Program-made: the position numbers and the translations under genes
The notes under the pieces: generated by a model
Told to the model about the DNA's origin: nothing
The model's database searches: none
Seen by the model: the letters and a program-made list of their open reading frames with translations, nothing else
Assembly (NCBI GenBank): GCA_017387565.1
Contig: JAFOEY010000037.1
Coordinates: 1 to 64,000, forward strand
Direction: 5' to 3'
From: Lachnospiraceae bacterium
Lineage (GTDB): Bacteria; Bacillota; Clostridia; Lachnospirales; Lachnospiraceae
Length of the DNA stretch: 64,000 nt
Shown here: piece after piece, positions 46,367 through 55,511 of the stretch
Numbering within the stretch: position 1 is the stretch's first letter
Layout of the letters: each line of letters opens with the position of its first letter

Positions 46367-46852
46367 TCAATCTACAATAATATCGCCATATGTGCCGCCA
46401 CAGGCTTTGCACAAGTCATCCGGAGCCAGCATAATCTGACATCCGATTTTGCCTCCGCTCACATACATATGTTGTAGATTTTTTGCCGTCTGACTAATCA
46501 CGGTTTTATACTGCTTTTTCATACCGATGGCCGTACATCCTCCGCGGACATATCCGGTTACTGCAGTAATATCCTTGACGTGAATCATGGAAACGGATTT
46601 TTCACCAACGGCTCTGGCAGCTTTTTTCATGTCCAGTTCCGCTTCAATAGGTAGCACAAAGACAAAGTATTGCTTACTGCTCCCCACCGTTACCAAAGTT
46701 TTATAGACCTGTTCATGCGAAAGTCCGAGATGGTCTGCCGTCTGGATACCATCAACGAACTCATCACATTCATAGGATTGATGTGTATATTCTATTTTCA
46801 TGCGGTCTAAAATCCGCATTGCATTCGTTTTAACCTCTTTTTGTTTTGCCAT
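46367..46852 (-). CDS. ybaK: Cys-tRNA(Pro)/Cys-tRNA(Cys) deacylase
   Basis: Removes cysteine mischarged on tRNA-Pro. The 161-residue YbaK/EbsC protein has GLSHEQVYKTLV (43-54), with the substrate Lys, and GYVRGGCTAIG followed by GGKIGCQIML. Length is typical. It lies 13 bp before the MBOAT gene in the same direction. Confidence 0.93.
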   Translation of the reverse strand: MAKQKEVKTNAMRILDRMKIEYTHQSYECDEFVDGIQTADHLGLSHEQVYKTLVTVGSSKQYFVFVLPIEAELDMKKAARAVGEKSVSMIHVKDITAVTGYVRGGCTAIGMKKQYKTVISQTAKNLQHMYVSGGKIGCQIMLAPDDLCKACGGTYGDIIVD

Positions 46853-46883
46853 AATATCACCTTCTCATATGTAATTCGTCATC

Positions 46884-46935
46884 TAAGAAACAAATCTGAC
46901 AATTCACAAAGAAAAAGTGAATTTTTTGTTTCTTA
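46884..46935 (-). terminator. Terminator overlapping the rhomboid stop codon
   Basis: TAAGAAACAAA pairs with TTTGTTTCTTA, with an inner TTCAC/GTGAA stem. The outer stem includes the TAA stop. Confidence 0.6.
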
Positions 46936-47499
46936 ACAGTCTTTAAACATTGTCAGTCCAAATACGCCACCGCATATACCACCGACAATATGCGTAAGCT
47001 GTGAAATATTATCTCTTACAAACAATCCGTCTGCAATCTGTCCGCCCATGTACAAAACAACAACAACAATTAGTGTCAGCGGAATTTTATCTTCTTTAAC
47101 ACTGGTTACAGATGATAAAATAATCATCATAAAGACAATGCCGCTTGCCCCAAGTAAGCCCGTTGAGAAGAAGAGGGTATTGATGATACCAGTCACAAAA
47201 GCCGTAATCGTCATCATTATGAGCAAGTTTTTGGAACCGTATTTTTCTTCCAGCATGGGTCCAACCAAAAGCATCATCATCATGTTATTGACATAGTGCT
47301 CTAAATTGGCATGCCCGAGGACATGTAAAAACAATCTTGGATACATAAAAAGATCCATAAACGAGGAACGATATACGCAAAACAGCAGATTGGTGGAACG
47401 CCCTCCGGTCAGATATCCTAAAATCAGTACTGCAAACGAAATAAAAGCAAAGCTTAACACCACCGGTGCATTATAATCGATTTTCTTAAGTAATTTCAT
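46933..47499 (-). CDS. Rhomboid family intramembrane serine protease
   Basis: A 188-residue membrane protein with about six helices. The catalytic Ser lies in LLGASGIVF and the His in THIVGGICGG; the L1-loop helix HANLEHYVNNMMMMLLVGP has the family HxxxHxxxN pattern. It cleaves membrane-embedded substrates, unknown here. It is shorter than many rhomboids because it lacks cytosolic domains. Confidence 0.9.
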   Translation of the reverse strand: MKLLKKIDYNAPVVLSFAFISFAVLILGYLTGGRSTNLLFCVYRSSFMDLFMYPRLFLHVLGHANLEHYVNNMMMMLLVGPMLEEKYGSKNLLIMMTITAFVTGIINTLFFSTGLLGASGIVFMMIILSSVTSVKEDKIPLTLIVVVVLYMGGQIADGLFVRDNISQLTHIVGGICGGVFGLTMFKDC

Positions 47500-47590
47500 T
47501 GTTTTATCCCCCGTCTTATTTCAACAATAGATAGTATAGCACAATTTATTCTTTCAAACAGTATTCTGGTAAAAAAATTTCATCCACGAC

Positions 47591-48361
47591 CTATCCAAAT
47601 ATTTCCAGCTTAATGATTGCAAAAAATTCTCTCACCGTATAGTGAATACCAACCGGCAATAACGTGCGGGAAGGAATTCCACACACATTGTCATGTCCCT
47701 GCTTTTCTGCAATCCTGGTAGCGCGATAAATATGGAAGCCATTTGATAAAATACCGACTTTTTCCGTATCTTTTGGTATCATAGCAAAACTGTTTCGGAT
47801 ATTTTCCTCTGTGCTTTTAGACTGATCTTCCAGTAAAATCCGGTCCGGATCAACACCTTTTTCTACCAGATACTCATAGATACACTGTGCTTCACTCAAA
47901 TCTTCATTCGGTCCCTGTCCACCGGATGCTATGACGATGGTTTCCGGATTATCTTCCAGATATTCTGCAGCAGCCTGCATCCGCAAAAGTAAGGGTCTGG
48001 TCGGCGCGCTACCACGAATACCGGCTCCAAGCACAATCATATAAGGCAGATCTTGCTCCGGCACGGTATTCATTCCGCCAATCACCAGACTTTCGACATA
48101 TATAAAAACAACCAATCCCGTCACAAAACACATGCTGTATAAAATTCGGAATAAAAGCGGAATTTTGATACGCGTTTTTCCTTTTATCTGCCTTGATAGC
48201 ATCCAAAACCTTACAAAACAAAAAGCAGCAAAAAGCGGCCATATCCAGATCCAGGATAACGCCAGACCTGCATATAAAACGCACACCAAAAAATATCCGA
48301 TACACAATACGGATAGCAACAAGTACAATATGGATTTCACTTTTTTCCAGGTTTTAAACAT
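47591..48361 (-). CDS. YdcF/ElyC family (DUF218) membrane protein
   Basis: About 256 residues: three N-terminal membrane helices then a DUF218 domain with MIVLGAGIRGSAPT, IVIASGGQGPNEDLSEAQ, LLEDQSKSTEENIRNS and SNGFHIYRA. E. coli ElyC of this family affects envelope polymer metabolism. The ATG at 48361 has AAAGGA about 11 bases upstream; in-frame starts at 48400 and 48385 are possible. Confidence 0.9.
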   Translation of the reverse strand: MFKTWKKVKSILYLLLSVLCIGYFLVCVLYAGLALSWIWIWPLFAAFCFVRFWMLSRQIKGKTRIKIPLLFRILYSMCFVTGLVVFIYVESLVIGGMNTVPEQDLPYMIVLGAGIRGSAPTRPLLLRMQAAAEYLEDNPETIVIASGGQGPNEDLSEAQCIYEYLVEKGVDPDRILLEDQSKSTEENIRNSFAMIPKDTEKVGILSNGFHIYRATRIAEKQGHDNVCGIPSRTLLPVGIHYTVREFFAIIKLEIFG

Positions 48362-48469
48362 ACAATCTGTATTCCTTTCTATCATATCTCTAGTATACAT
48401 CCTGAAATTTTACTACTCAATGGTTTATTGAAGGGATTTTAGTCACCAATTTTATATAACGATAATAAA

Positions 48470-48692
48470 GTGCAAGTAAATGTTGTCGTCAGTTGCAGAG
48501 TTCAAAAAGGATATCTTCTAACTGAATACGTGAAAGAAATTGAAATTGGTTCGGGTCGTCGTCAAATCGACATCCATGTAGAATGACGACTAAAATTGCC
48601 ATCCTGGCAATTTTCCCCTTTGGTATTGAGTATTCAGTAAGAAGATATGACCTTTTTGCACAATGCAATTGGCGACGACATTTACTTGCACC
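48470..48692 (+). repeat. MITE-like element R2, copy left of the Rpn gene
   Basis: The 223 bp element has ends GTGCAAGTAAATG and CATTTACTTGCACC. The end regions are inverted repeats of about 60 bp with some mismatches (TTCAAAAAGG, TATCTTCT, ACTGAATAC recur inverted). The centre holds two more stems, CGACATCCATGT and AAAATTGCC/GGCAATTTT. An inverted copy lies at 49950-50173. Confidence 0.92.
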
Positions 48693-48714
48693 AGCTCATC
48701 AACATAACAGAAAT

Positions 48715-48749
48715 AAAAGAAGCTCGGAACCAGCATCCGAACTTCTTTT
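48715..48749 (-). terminator. Terminator after the Rpn gene
   Basis: AAAAGAAGCTCGG pairs with CCGAACTTCTTTT (one mismatch), flanked by A/T, 31 bp after the stop. Confidence 0.75.
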
Positions 48750-48780
48750 GATACAATACATTTACAATATCAATCTGTTT

Positions 48781-49698
48781 TTAGTATGAAACACTTTCTA
48801 TCAACTGCATAAACTCAGTAACCTCTTTGGTTTCCAAAGCAAGCTCGTACCATGATTGTAATTGAGCAGTATCTCCTGTCGCTTCCAATTTTTCCTGCAA
48901 TCCTGCCGGGATATCACCCTGCTTTTTGAAATAGGTCAGTATACAACTTATCAATGCATCCTTTAAGGCTTTTGCGGTTGCTTCCTCCGCTGCCTCTTCT
49001 CTTTCACAGTCAATAATATCTCCCAGTGTCATATACTCATTCCTCACTTCCGGCAAGTTTCTTACCTGCTCCACGATCTCATTAAGTTCCTCTGTTGCCT
49101 TATCTGTTGCATTTTCTTTTCTGCTGTTCTGAAAGTAATTCAGCATTGTCCGGATATCTTCATTGCCACCTTTGCTCCCGCCGGTATAGAAATAAATAAA
49201 CTCTAATCCATCATCATAGCAAAGGTCGGAAACTTCCATACATTGATTTTTAATACGATACATCATATACCCATAACCAAAAGGATCATAATTCGTAATC
49301 GTTATCACGTACAGATTGGGCATTTTCAGAAAATCTTCTTCTCCACTCTTTAGATGCCTTGCATCTATCTTCGCCTGATAAAAGCGGTTATGTCTGGGCA
49401 AATGCACTCTTTTACGAAGATTGGGCTCCAAATCGTAAATATTTACAGGTTCATTTTCTTCATCTTCTGCCTCAAATTCCTGGATTTCTACATCCATACG
49501 GATCCCTCTGTGTTCCGGTGTAAATGGCGGAATCATTCTTTGAGACAGCACCTTGATCTTTCCGATTTTCCTCTGCAAAAGAACGGACAGTGACATTCTG
49601 CAAAACTCTTCTCCAAGCTTTGGTGTTGTCACAATGGCGTTCATAAGGAAATCATCCAGTACGTTTAGTTCCGCTAATGTTTTGTTTGTATAACTCAT
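48781..49698 (-). CDS. Rpn-family PD-(D/E)XK nuclease / putative transposase
   Basis: A 305-residue protein of the Rpn/PDDEXK_2 type. It starts MSYTNKTLAELNVLDDFLMN and has the nuclease core RMDVEIQEFE (D-x-E-x-Q) followed by RVHLPRHNRFYQAKIDARHL and a C-terminal helical region with EAAEEATAKALKDA. Rpn proteins of E. coli are DNA nucleases that promote RecA-independent recombination; other relatives are linked to phage defence. The ATG at 49698 has AAAGGAG five bases upstream and is preferred over a start at 49797, which lies in the leader. The gene is bracketed by two inverted R2 elements. Confidence 0.85.
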   Translation of the reverse strand: MSYTNKTLAELNVLDDFLMNAIVTTPKLGEEFCRMSLSVLLQRKIGKIKVLSQRMIPPFTPEHRGIRMDVEIQEFEAEDEENEPVNIYDLEPNLRKRVHLPRHNRFYQAKIDARHLKSGEEDFLKMPNLYVITITNYDPFGYGYMMYRIKNQCMEVSDLCYDDGLEFIYFYTGGSKGGNEDIRTMLNYFQNSRKENATDKATEELNEIVEQVRNLPEVRNEYMTLGDIIDCEREEAAEEATAKALKDALISCILTYFKKQGDIPAGLQEKLEATGDTAQLQSWYELALETKEVTEFMQLIESVSY

Positions 49699-49894
49699 TA
49701 GACTCCTTTCCTTGGCGAAATCCATGGTTATACATCTTGCTTTTGGTTTTCGCCAACTTTTCAATTTTTTCGTGTGAAAATATTGGCGAGATGCCAAAGA
49801 TGAATGCCAGTCGCAGAAAGACCGGCGAAACGATTTTCACGGGTTGTAATGTCAATTACAATCTTATAATAAGTAAGTTTTATCATTTTGTCAA
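49699..49894 (-). promoter_or_regulatory. Rpn promoter, palindromic operator and structured leader
   Basis: TTGACA (49889-49894) and TATTAT (49866-49871) with a 17 bp spacer. A perfect 18 bp palindrome, TTGTAAT-N4-ATTACAA (49844-49861), covers the start of transcription. The leader of about 160 nt contains TTGGCGAAA and TTTCGCCAA, which pair across about 30 nt and end next to the AAAGGAG site. This suggests both a repressor and RNA-level control. Confidence 0.65.
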
Positions 49895-49949
49895 TTATAA
49901 ATTTTCGTTTTATTATTTATTAAAAGATTTATTATTCATTATGAATAAA

Positions 49950-50173
49950 GGTGCAAGTAAATGTCGTCGGCAATTGCATTGTACAAAAAGGTCTTATCTT
50001 CTTACTGAATACTCAATACCCAAGGGGGAAATTGCCAGGATGGCAATTTTAGTCGTCATTCGACATGGATGTCGATTTGACGACGACCCGAACCAAATCC
50101 AATTCCTTTCCCGTATTCAGTTAGAAGATAACCTTTTTGAACTCTGCAATTGACGACGACATTTACTTGCACC
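49950..50173 (-). repeat. MITE-like element R2, inverted copy right of the Rpn gene
   Basis: A 224 bp copy, opposite in orientation to 48470-48692, with ends GGTGCAAGTAAATGTCGTCG and CGACGACATTTACTTGCACC, a 20 bp perfect terminal inverted repeat. The two copies are about 90% alike by eye. Confidence 0.92.
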
Positions 50174-50197
50174 AAGCCCCACAACCAATGTAACACA

Positions 50198-50232
50198 AAA
50201 AAACCTCCGGAACCGGCGTCCAGAGGTTTTTT
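50198..50232 (-). terminator. Terminator of the butyrate operon
   Basis: AAAAAACCTC and GAGGTTTTTT form a 10 bp perfect stem with a 15 base loop, usable in both directions, 156 bp after the etfA stop. Between it and etfA (50233-50387) nothing else is recognised. Confidence 0.8.
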
Positions 50233-50387
50233 GTCTGAAATAAATATGAATCAGTTGTTACAGGCGGCAAATTGTACGGTGGCCAACCTGCAAGGTAAGT
50301 AAAAACAAATTACTTTATCTTCGTGCCTTTCGGCAGGAATTCATTTTGTATATCCACAACACAGTTGCGGATGGTGGCGATATTCGC

Positions 50388-51455
50388 CTACTTCTCAGCT
50401 AAAACTTTTTTGATTTCTTCTGTTAACTGAGGAACGATCTTATTCAGATCACCAACTACACCGTAGTCAGCAACATCAAAGATCGGTGCATCTTCGTCTT
50501 TGTTGATTGCAACGATGATGTCTGATTCTTCCATACCTGCAACGTGCTGGATAGCACCGGAAATACCGATTGCAAAGTATACGTTAGGACGAACTGTCTT
50601 ACCAGTCTGACCAACCTGAAGATCTTTGGGTTTCCAGCCTGAATCTACAACGGCACGTGAGCATGATACGGTACCGCCAAGTACTTCTGCTAAATCTTCT
50701 AATAATTTGAAGTTTTCAGGAGAACCAACTCCACGACCACCGGAAACTAAAATCTTAGCAGCCATAATATCAACTGTATCAGATACAGCTTTTACAACTT
50801 CTTTAATGGTTACGTATTTGTTGTTGGGTGTGAAACCGGGATTGTATTCAATCACTTCAGCTTTTGCTCCATCGATAGGATCGATTTTCTGCATAACACC
50901 GGGACGAACGGTAGCCATCTGAGGACGATTGTCCGGACATGCGATAGTAGCGATTGTGTTACCACCGAATGCAGGACGAGTCATTAATAACTGATTGTGT
51001 TTCTGTTCAGCTTCTTTACCGGGAACTGCTACTAACGGGAAATCACCGATTTCCAATACGGTACAGTCTGCTGTTAAACCGGTCTGAACTCTTGCTGAAA
51101 CGGTAGGGCCAAGGTCACGACCGATTGCTGTAGCACCTACTAATACGATTTCAGGTTTGTATTCATTGATGACAGATGCCAATGCATGTGCATAAGGCTC
51201 TGTTCTGTAGTCTTTTAATTCCGGATCGTCAACAACGATAACGCGGTCTGCGCCATATGCTGCCAACTGATCAACAAGGCCCTTAACATCTGAGCCGATT
51301 AATACTGCTGTAACTTCTTTTGTCTCTAAAGAAGCAGCTAATTCTTTTGCTTTTCCGAGTAATTCGAAAGCAATGCCGCTGATTTCATTATCAACTTGCT
51401 GTGCAAATACAAAGACACCTTTGTACTGTGCAATTACTTCAGGACTCATTTTCAT
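50388..51455 (-). CDS. etfA: Electron transfer flavoprotein alpha subunit
   Basis: Pairs with EtfB and Bcd in electron bifurcation: NADH reduces crotonyl-CoA and ferredoxin together. The 355-residue protein has the FAD-binding C-terminal half with [33 protein letters not shown] and [16 protein letters not shown]. Length is typical of clostridial EtfA. Last gene of the butyrate operon, 28 bp behind etfB. Confidence 0.96.
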   Translation of the reverse strand: MKMSPEVIAQYKGVFVFAQQVDNEISGIAFELLGKAKELAASLETKEVTAVLIGSDVKGLVDQLAAYGADRVIVVDDPELKDYRTEPYAHALASVINEYKPEIVLVGATAIGRDLGPTVSARVQTGLTADCTVLEIGDFPLVAVPGKEAEQKHNQLLMTRPAFGGNTIATIACPDNRPQMATVRPGVMQKIDPIDGAKAEVIEYNPGFTPNNKYVTIKEVVKAVSDTVDIMAAKILVSGGRGVGSPENFKLLEDLAEVLGGTVSCSRAVVDSGWKPKDLQVGQTGKTVRPNVYFAIGISGAIQHVAGMEESDIIVAINKDEDAPIFDVADYGVVGDLNKIVPQLTEEIKKVLAEK

Positions 51456-51483
51456 AATTATTCACCACTTTTCCTTTATTTCA

Positions 51484-52269
51484 TTAGATTACATGTTTCT
51501 CTTTTAATTTTCCTACGATATAAGCTACTGCTTCATCCGGAGAATCGGGAGTAACTTTTTCACCGGCACCTTTACGAACTTTGTCAGATGCTTTTGCGAT
51601 TTTTGTAGGAGATCCGTTCAGACCTAAGTTGCCGTCTTCAACGTCTTTTAAGTCTGCACGACCCCAGGTTGTGATCTCAGCCTTGCAGGCATCGAAGATT
51701 CCACCAGGTGTCATATAACGAGGATCGTTTAATTCAGAAAGTGCTGTAACTAATGCAGGCATCTTAACTTCTACGACATGATATCTGTCATCATACTGAC
51801 GCTGAACAACAACTTTGTCGCCTTCAACTTTGATATCCTGTGCGTAAGAAATTACGGGAAGTCCCAAATGCTCAGCGATCTGAGGACCAACCTGAGCGGT
51901 ATCACCGTCGATAGCCTGACGACCTGTGATGATTAAGTCATATTCCATGTTTCTTAATGCACCGGCAATTGTTGTAGATGTAGCCCAAGTATCGGCACCA
52001 CCTAAAACTCTATCTGTAACTAATACACCTTTATCAGCGCCCATAGCGATTGCTTCACGAAGAACGTCTGTAGCTTTGGGAAGACCCATTGTTAAAACGG
52101 TTACTTCTGCGCCGTACTGATCTTTTAATCTTAAAGCTGCCTCTAAACCAGCTTTATCATCGGGGTTCATGATTGCAAGCATTGCTCCTCTGTCCAGAGT
52201 TCCATCCGGATTGAATTTAACGCCGCCCTTTGTATCAGGAACCTGTTTAATACAAACTACGATTTTCAC
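51484..52269 (-). CDS. etfB: Electron transfer flavoprotein beta subunit
   Basis: Partner of EtfA; in bifurcating ETFs the beta subunit holds the second FAD. The 261-residue protein starts MKIVVCIKQVPDT and has GRQAIDGDTAQVGPQIAEHL and the C-terminal ADLKD region. The start is GTG (52267-52269), with AGGAGG ten bases upstream. It lies 13 bp after bcd. Confidence 0.96.
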   Translation of the reverse strand: MKIVVCIKQVPDTKGGVKFNPDGTLDRGAMLAIMNPDDKAGLEAALRLKDQYGAEVTVLTMGLPKATDVLREAIAMGADKGVLVTDRVLGGADTWATSTTIAGALRNMEYDLIITGRQAIDGDTAQVGPQIAEHLGLPVISYAQDIKVEGDKVVVQRQYDDRYHVVEVKMPALVTALSELNDPRYMTPGGIFDACKAEITTWGRADLKDVEDGNLGLNGSPTKIAKASDKVRKGAGEKVTPDSPDEAVAYIVGKLKEKHVI

Positions 52270-52282
52270 GATAACGTACCTC

Positions 52283-53455
52283 CTATTTTAATAAACTTCC
52301 AGAAATTACCATACGCTGAACTTCTGAAGTTCCTTCGTAGATTTCTGTAATCTTTGCATCACGCATCATACGTTCTACATTGTACTCTTTGATGTAACCA
52401 TAACCACCGTGTAACTGTACACATTTGGTTGTTACTTCCATAGCTACTTCTGCAGCGTATAATTTAGCCATTGCAGCTTCTACGGAATAAGAAACTTTAG
52501 CACCTGCCTGATACTCATCTTTCTTTCTTGCAGCTTTGTAAACCAGTAATTTAGCAGCTTCTACTTTTGTAGCCAGATCAGCTAAAACAAACTGTGTATT
52601 CTGGAACTGAGCGATAGAACGACCGAACTGTTTTCTTTCTTTTACATATTCGATTGTTGTTTCTAAAGCGCCTTCTGCAATACCAAGTGCCTGAGCTGCG
52701 ATACCGATACGTCCACCGTCAAGTGTATGCATAGCGATAGCAAATCCTTTACCCTTCTGGCCAAGTAAATTGCCTGCAGGGATACGGCAGTCTGTGAAAA
52801 TCAATTCATAAGTAGATGATGCACAGATACCCATTTTGTTTTCTTTGGTACCGAATGTAAATCCGGGTGTTCCTTTTTCAACGATGAAAGAAGAGATTTC
52901 TTTCTGGATACGTCCACGTTTTTCAACTTTACCGGTAACTGCGATGATAACATAAACATCAGCTTCTTTACCGTTTGTAATAAAGCACTTAGAACCGTTT
53001 AATACCCATTCATTGGTAGCTTCATCAAAAACAGCTTTTGTCTGCTGACCCTGAGCATCGGTACCAGCACCGGGCTCAGTTAAACCGAAAGCACCGAGTT
53101 TTTTACCGGATGCTAAATCGGGAACATATTTTTCTTTCTGTTCGGGAGTACCATATGTTAAAATCGGGTCTACACAAAGAGATGTATGTGCAGAAACGAT
53201 AACACCTGTAGTACCACAAACTTTGGATAATTCCTCAACACACATAGCGTATGTTAAGATATCACATCCCTGACCGCCCATTTCCTTCGGTACCGGAATG
53301 CCTAAGAAACCATATTTAGCCATTTTCTCTACTGTCTCTCTGGGGAATCTGTGTTCTTCATCAATTTCCTGAGCGAGAGGCTTTACTTCGTTTTCAGCGA
53401 AATCTTTAAATAACTGTCTCGCCATTTCATGTTCTTTGCTTAAAGTAAAATCCAT
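52283..53455 (-). CDS. bcd: Butyryl-CoA dehydrogenase
   Basis: Reduces crotonyl-CoA to butyryl-CoA with EtfAB. The 390-residue acyl-CoA dehydrogenase has FGLTEPGAGTDAQGQ, KCFITNGKEADVY, RKQFGRSIAQFQNTQF and YEGTSEVQRMVIS near the C-terminus, where the Glu is the catalytic base of short-chain enzymes. It lies 42 bp after hbd with GGAGG before the ATG. Confidence 0.96.
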   Translation of the reverse strand: MDFTLSKEHEMARQLFKDFAENEVKPLAQEIDEEHRFPRETVEKMAKYGFLGIPVPKEMGGQGCDILTYAMCVEELSKVCGTTGVIVSAHTSLCVDPILTYGTPEQKEKYVPDLASGKKLGAFGLTEPGAGTDAQGQQTKAVFDEATNEWVLNGSKCFITNGKEADVYVIIAVTGKVEKRGRIQKEISSFIVEKGTPGFTFGTKENKMGICASSTYELIFTDCRIPAGNLLGQKGKGFAIAMHTLDGGRIGIAAQALGIAEGALETTIEYVKERKQFGRSIAQFQNTQFVLADLATKVEAAKLLVYKAARKKDEYQAGAKVSYSVEAAMAKLYAAEVAMEVTTKCVQLHGGYGYIKEYNVERMMRDAKITEIYEGTSEVQRMVISGSLLK

Positions 53456-53497
53456 GATTTTTATTTCCTCCGTTTTATTTTATCAAAAACTTATTAA

Positions 53498-54370
53498 TTA
53501 GAGTGCATCAACAGGTGTTTTGGTACGATCTGCGTTATATACGTAGAAACCTTTACCTGATTTGCAACCAAGATTTCCGCCACGAACCATTTTACGGATC
53601 AAAGGACAAGCACGATATTTGCTGTCACCTGTTTCGTTGTAAAGAACATCCATGATAGCAAGGCAGATATCAAGACCAATGAAATCACCTAATTCAAGCG
53701 GTCCCATGGGATGATTTGCACCAAGTTTCATAGCAGCATCAATACCTGCGATGTCAGAAACACCTTCCATTTTGATGAAAGCAGCTTCGTTAATCATAGG
53801 GATTAAGATACGGTTTACTACGAAACCGGCAGCTTCGTTAACCTGTACAGGTGTTTTGCCGATTTCTTCGGAAATCTTTTTGATAGCTTCTACTGTTTCA
53901 GCGGGTGTATTAACACCAGCGATAACTTCTACTAATTTCATACGATCAGCAGGATTGAAGAAATGCATACCAATCATAGGACGTGTTAAGCCGTTTCCGA
54001 TTTCTGTGATAGAAAGGCTTGATGTATTGGAAGCAAAAATACATTCGGGTTTTGCAATTTTGTCTAACTCAGCAAATGTAGTCTTTTTAACTTCCATATT
54101 TTCGAATGCAGCTTCTACGATTAAATCGCAATCTGCGCAAAGGTCTTCTTTCAGACCGGGTGTAATGCTTGCCAGGATTCCGTCAACAGCTTCCTGTGTC
54201 ATTTTTCCTTTTTCTACAAGTCTTGCATAGCCTTTAGCGATTTTGTCTTTTCCGCCTTCAGCCCATTCCTGTTTGATGTCGCAAAGTGCAACTGTGTAAC
54301 CTTCAACCTGAGCAAATGCTTTTGCAATGCCCTGGCCCATGGTTCCTGCGCCAATAACGCCAACCTTCAT
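53498..54370 (-). CDS. hbd: 3-hydroxybutyryl-CoA dehydrogenase
   Basis: Reduces acetoacetyl-CoA to 3-hydroxybutyryl-CoA. A 290-residue protein with the N-terminal dinucleotide motif GAGTMGQGIA (7-16), FASNTSSLSIT, GMHFFNPADRMKLVE with the catalytic His, and NRILIPMINEA. The length matches clostridial Hbd. A hairpin (54456-54492) lies in the 212 bp gap from crt. Confidence 0.96.
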   Translation of the reverse strand: MKVGVIGAGTMGQGIAKAFAQVEGYTVALCDIKQEWAEGGKDKIAKGYARLVEKGKMTQEAVDGILASITPGLKEDLCADCDLIVEAAFENMEVKKTTFAELDKIAKPECIFASNTSSLSITEIGNGLTRPMIGMHFFNPADRMKLVEVIAGVNTPAETVEAIKKISEEIGKTPVQVNEAAGFVVNRILIPMINEAAFIKMEGVSDIAGIDAAMKLGANHPMGPLELGDFIGLDICLAIMDVLYNETGDSKYRACPLIRKMVRGGNLGCKSGKGFYVYNADRTKTPVDAL

Positions 54371-54455
54371 TGTTTGTTCCTCCTAAAAATATAATTATAG
54401 TGAATTACCAACACAAATTCATATACGTTTCATTTGCATTGTCATTCGTTATTAA

Positions 54456-54492
54456 TCCGGCAAAACAATCTGAAAAGATTCATCCTGCCGGA
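54456..54492 (-). promoter_or_regulatory. Intercistronic hairpin between crt and hbd
   Basis: TCCGGCA pairs with TGCCGGA, with an inner AATCT/AGATT stem. It has no strong T-run, so it may be an RNA-stability or processing element rather than a full terminator. Confidence 0.6.
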
Positions 54493-54582
54493 ATAATATA
54501 CAGTTTTCATTCATTTATTCTATTTCATTTTAGCCATATTCCAACCATAGAATGTAATCAGACCGAAATTAATAGTAATAAA

Positions 54583-55413
54583 TTATTTGTTCTGGAAAGG
54601 TACAACTTTTAATTTTTTCTCTTTGTCTTTTTCTAAGAAGTTGCCCATTCCGGCTTTCTGGTCTTCTGTCTCGAAGCAGTCACCGAATAATTTCTCTTCG
54701 ATCACGATTGCCTGATCCATATCAACCTGAAGACCTTCATTGATTGCTTTTTTGCAGTTGCGAACAGCAATCGGTGCCTGCATAGCGATACCTGCTGCCA
54801 TTTTTTCTGCTGCTGCCATTAAAGCTTCTTTTGCAGTCTTAACAACATTGCCTGCTTCATCCACTTCAGCAGAAACAACCTGATTTACTAAACCGATTCT
54901 GTAAGCTTCTGCTGCTTTGATGTTGCGTGCTGTATAAATGAGCTGTTTTGCCATGCCGGGGCTTACCAGTCTTGCAAGTCTCTGTGTACCACCGAAACCG
55001 GGTGTAATACCAAGACCTACTTCAGGCTGACCGAATACTGCATTGTCAGAACAAATTCTGATGTCACAGCTCATGGAAATCTCACATCCGCCGCCTAATG
55101 CAAAGCCGTTAACGGCTGCGATAACTGGAAGCGGGAATGTTTCTAATTTGCGGAAAACGTCATTTCCTTTTTTGCCGAAAGCTTCGCCTTCTGCTTTTGT
55201 CAATGTACTCATTTCTCCGATATCTGCACCGGCAACAAAAGATTTCTCTCCTGCACCTGTCAAAATAAGACATCTTGTTGTCTCTAAGTTAACTGCATCC
55301 AAAGTAGCACTTAACTCATCGAGCACCTGGGAATTTAATGCATTTAATGCTTTTTCTCTGTTGATGGTAATGATACCAACGGCACCTTTTTCTTCGTATA
55401 ATACGAAATCCAT
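54583..55413 (-). CDS. crt: 3-hydroxybutyryl-CoA dehydratase (crotonase)
   Basis: Dehydrates 3-hydroxybutyryl-CoA to crotonyl-CoA. The 276-residue enoyl-CoA hydratase-family protein has KSFVAGADIGEM (oxyanion hole), ALGGGCEISMSCDIR with the catalytic Glu, and EVGLGITPGFGGTQRL with the second Glu. AAAGGAG precedes the ATG. It lies between thl and hbd, separated from each by a hairpin. Confidence 0.95.
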   Translation of the reverse strand: MDFVLYEEKGAVGIITINREKALNALNSQVLDELSATLDAVNLETTRCLILTGAGEKSFVAGADIGEMSTLTKAEGEAFGKKGNDVFRKLETFPLPVIAAVNGFALGGGCEISMSCDIRICSDNAVFGQPEVGLGITPGFGGTQRLARLVSPGMAKQLIYTARNIKAAEAYRIGLVNQVVSAEVDEAGNVVKTAKEALMAAAEKMAAGIAMQAPIAVRNCKKAINEGLQVDMDQAIVIEEKLFGDCFETEDQKAGMGNFLEKDKEKKLKVVPFQNK

Positions 55414-55450
55414 GTTTGTTTCTCCTTTCGAACCGGGTTATTCATAACAA

Positions 55451-55492
55451 TACACCGTGACATTTTTCCATACAGAAAAATGCCATGGTGTA
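55451..55492 (-). promoter_or_regulatory. Intercistronic hairpin between thl and crt
   Basis: TACACCGTG-CATTTTTC pairs with GAAAAATG-CATGGTGTA with two small mismatches, a long stem of about 16 bp. It may set the relative mRNA level of thl and the genes behind it. Confidence 0.65.
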
Positions 55493-55511
55493 TATTTTCA
55501 TTTAATCGATA

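Noticed and set aside
48470..50173. Classical composite transposon
   Set aside because: No DDE or IS transposase is present in either flanking element, and no clear target duplication was found, so only a MITE-bracketed gene is claimed.
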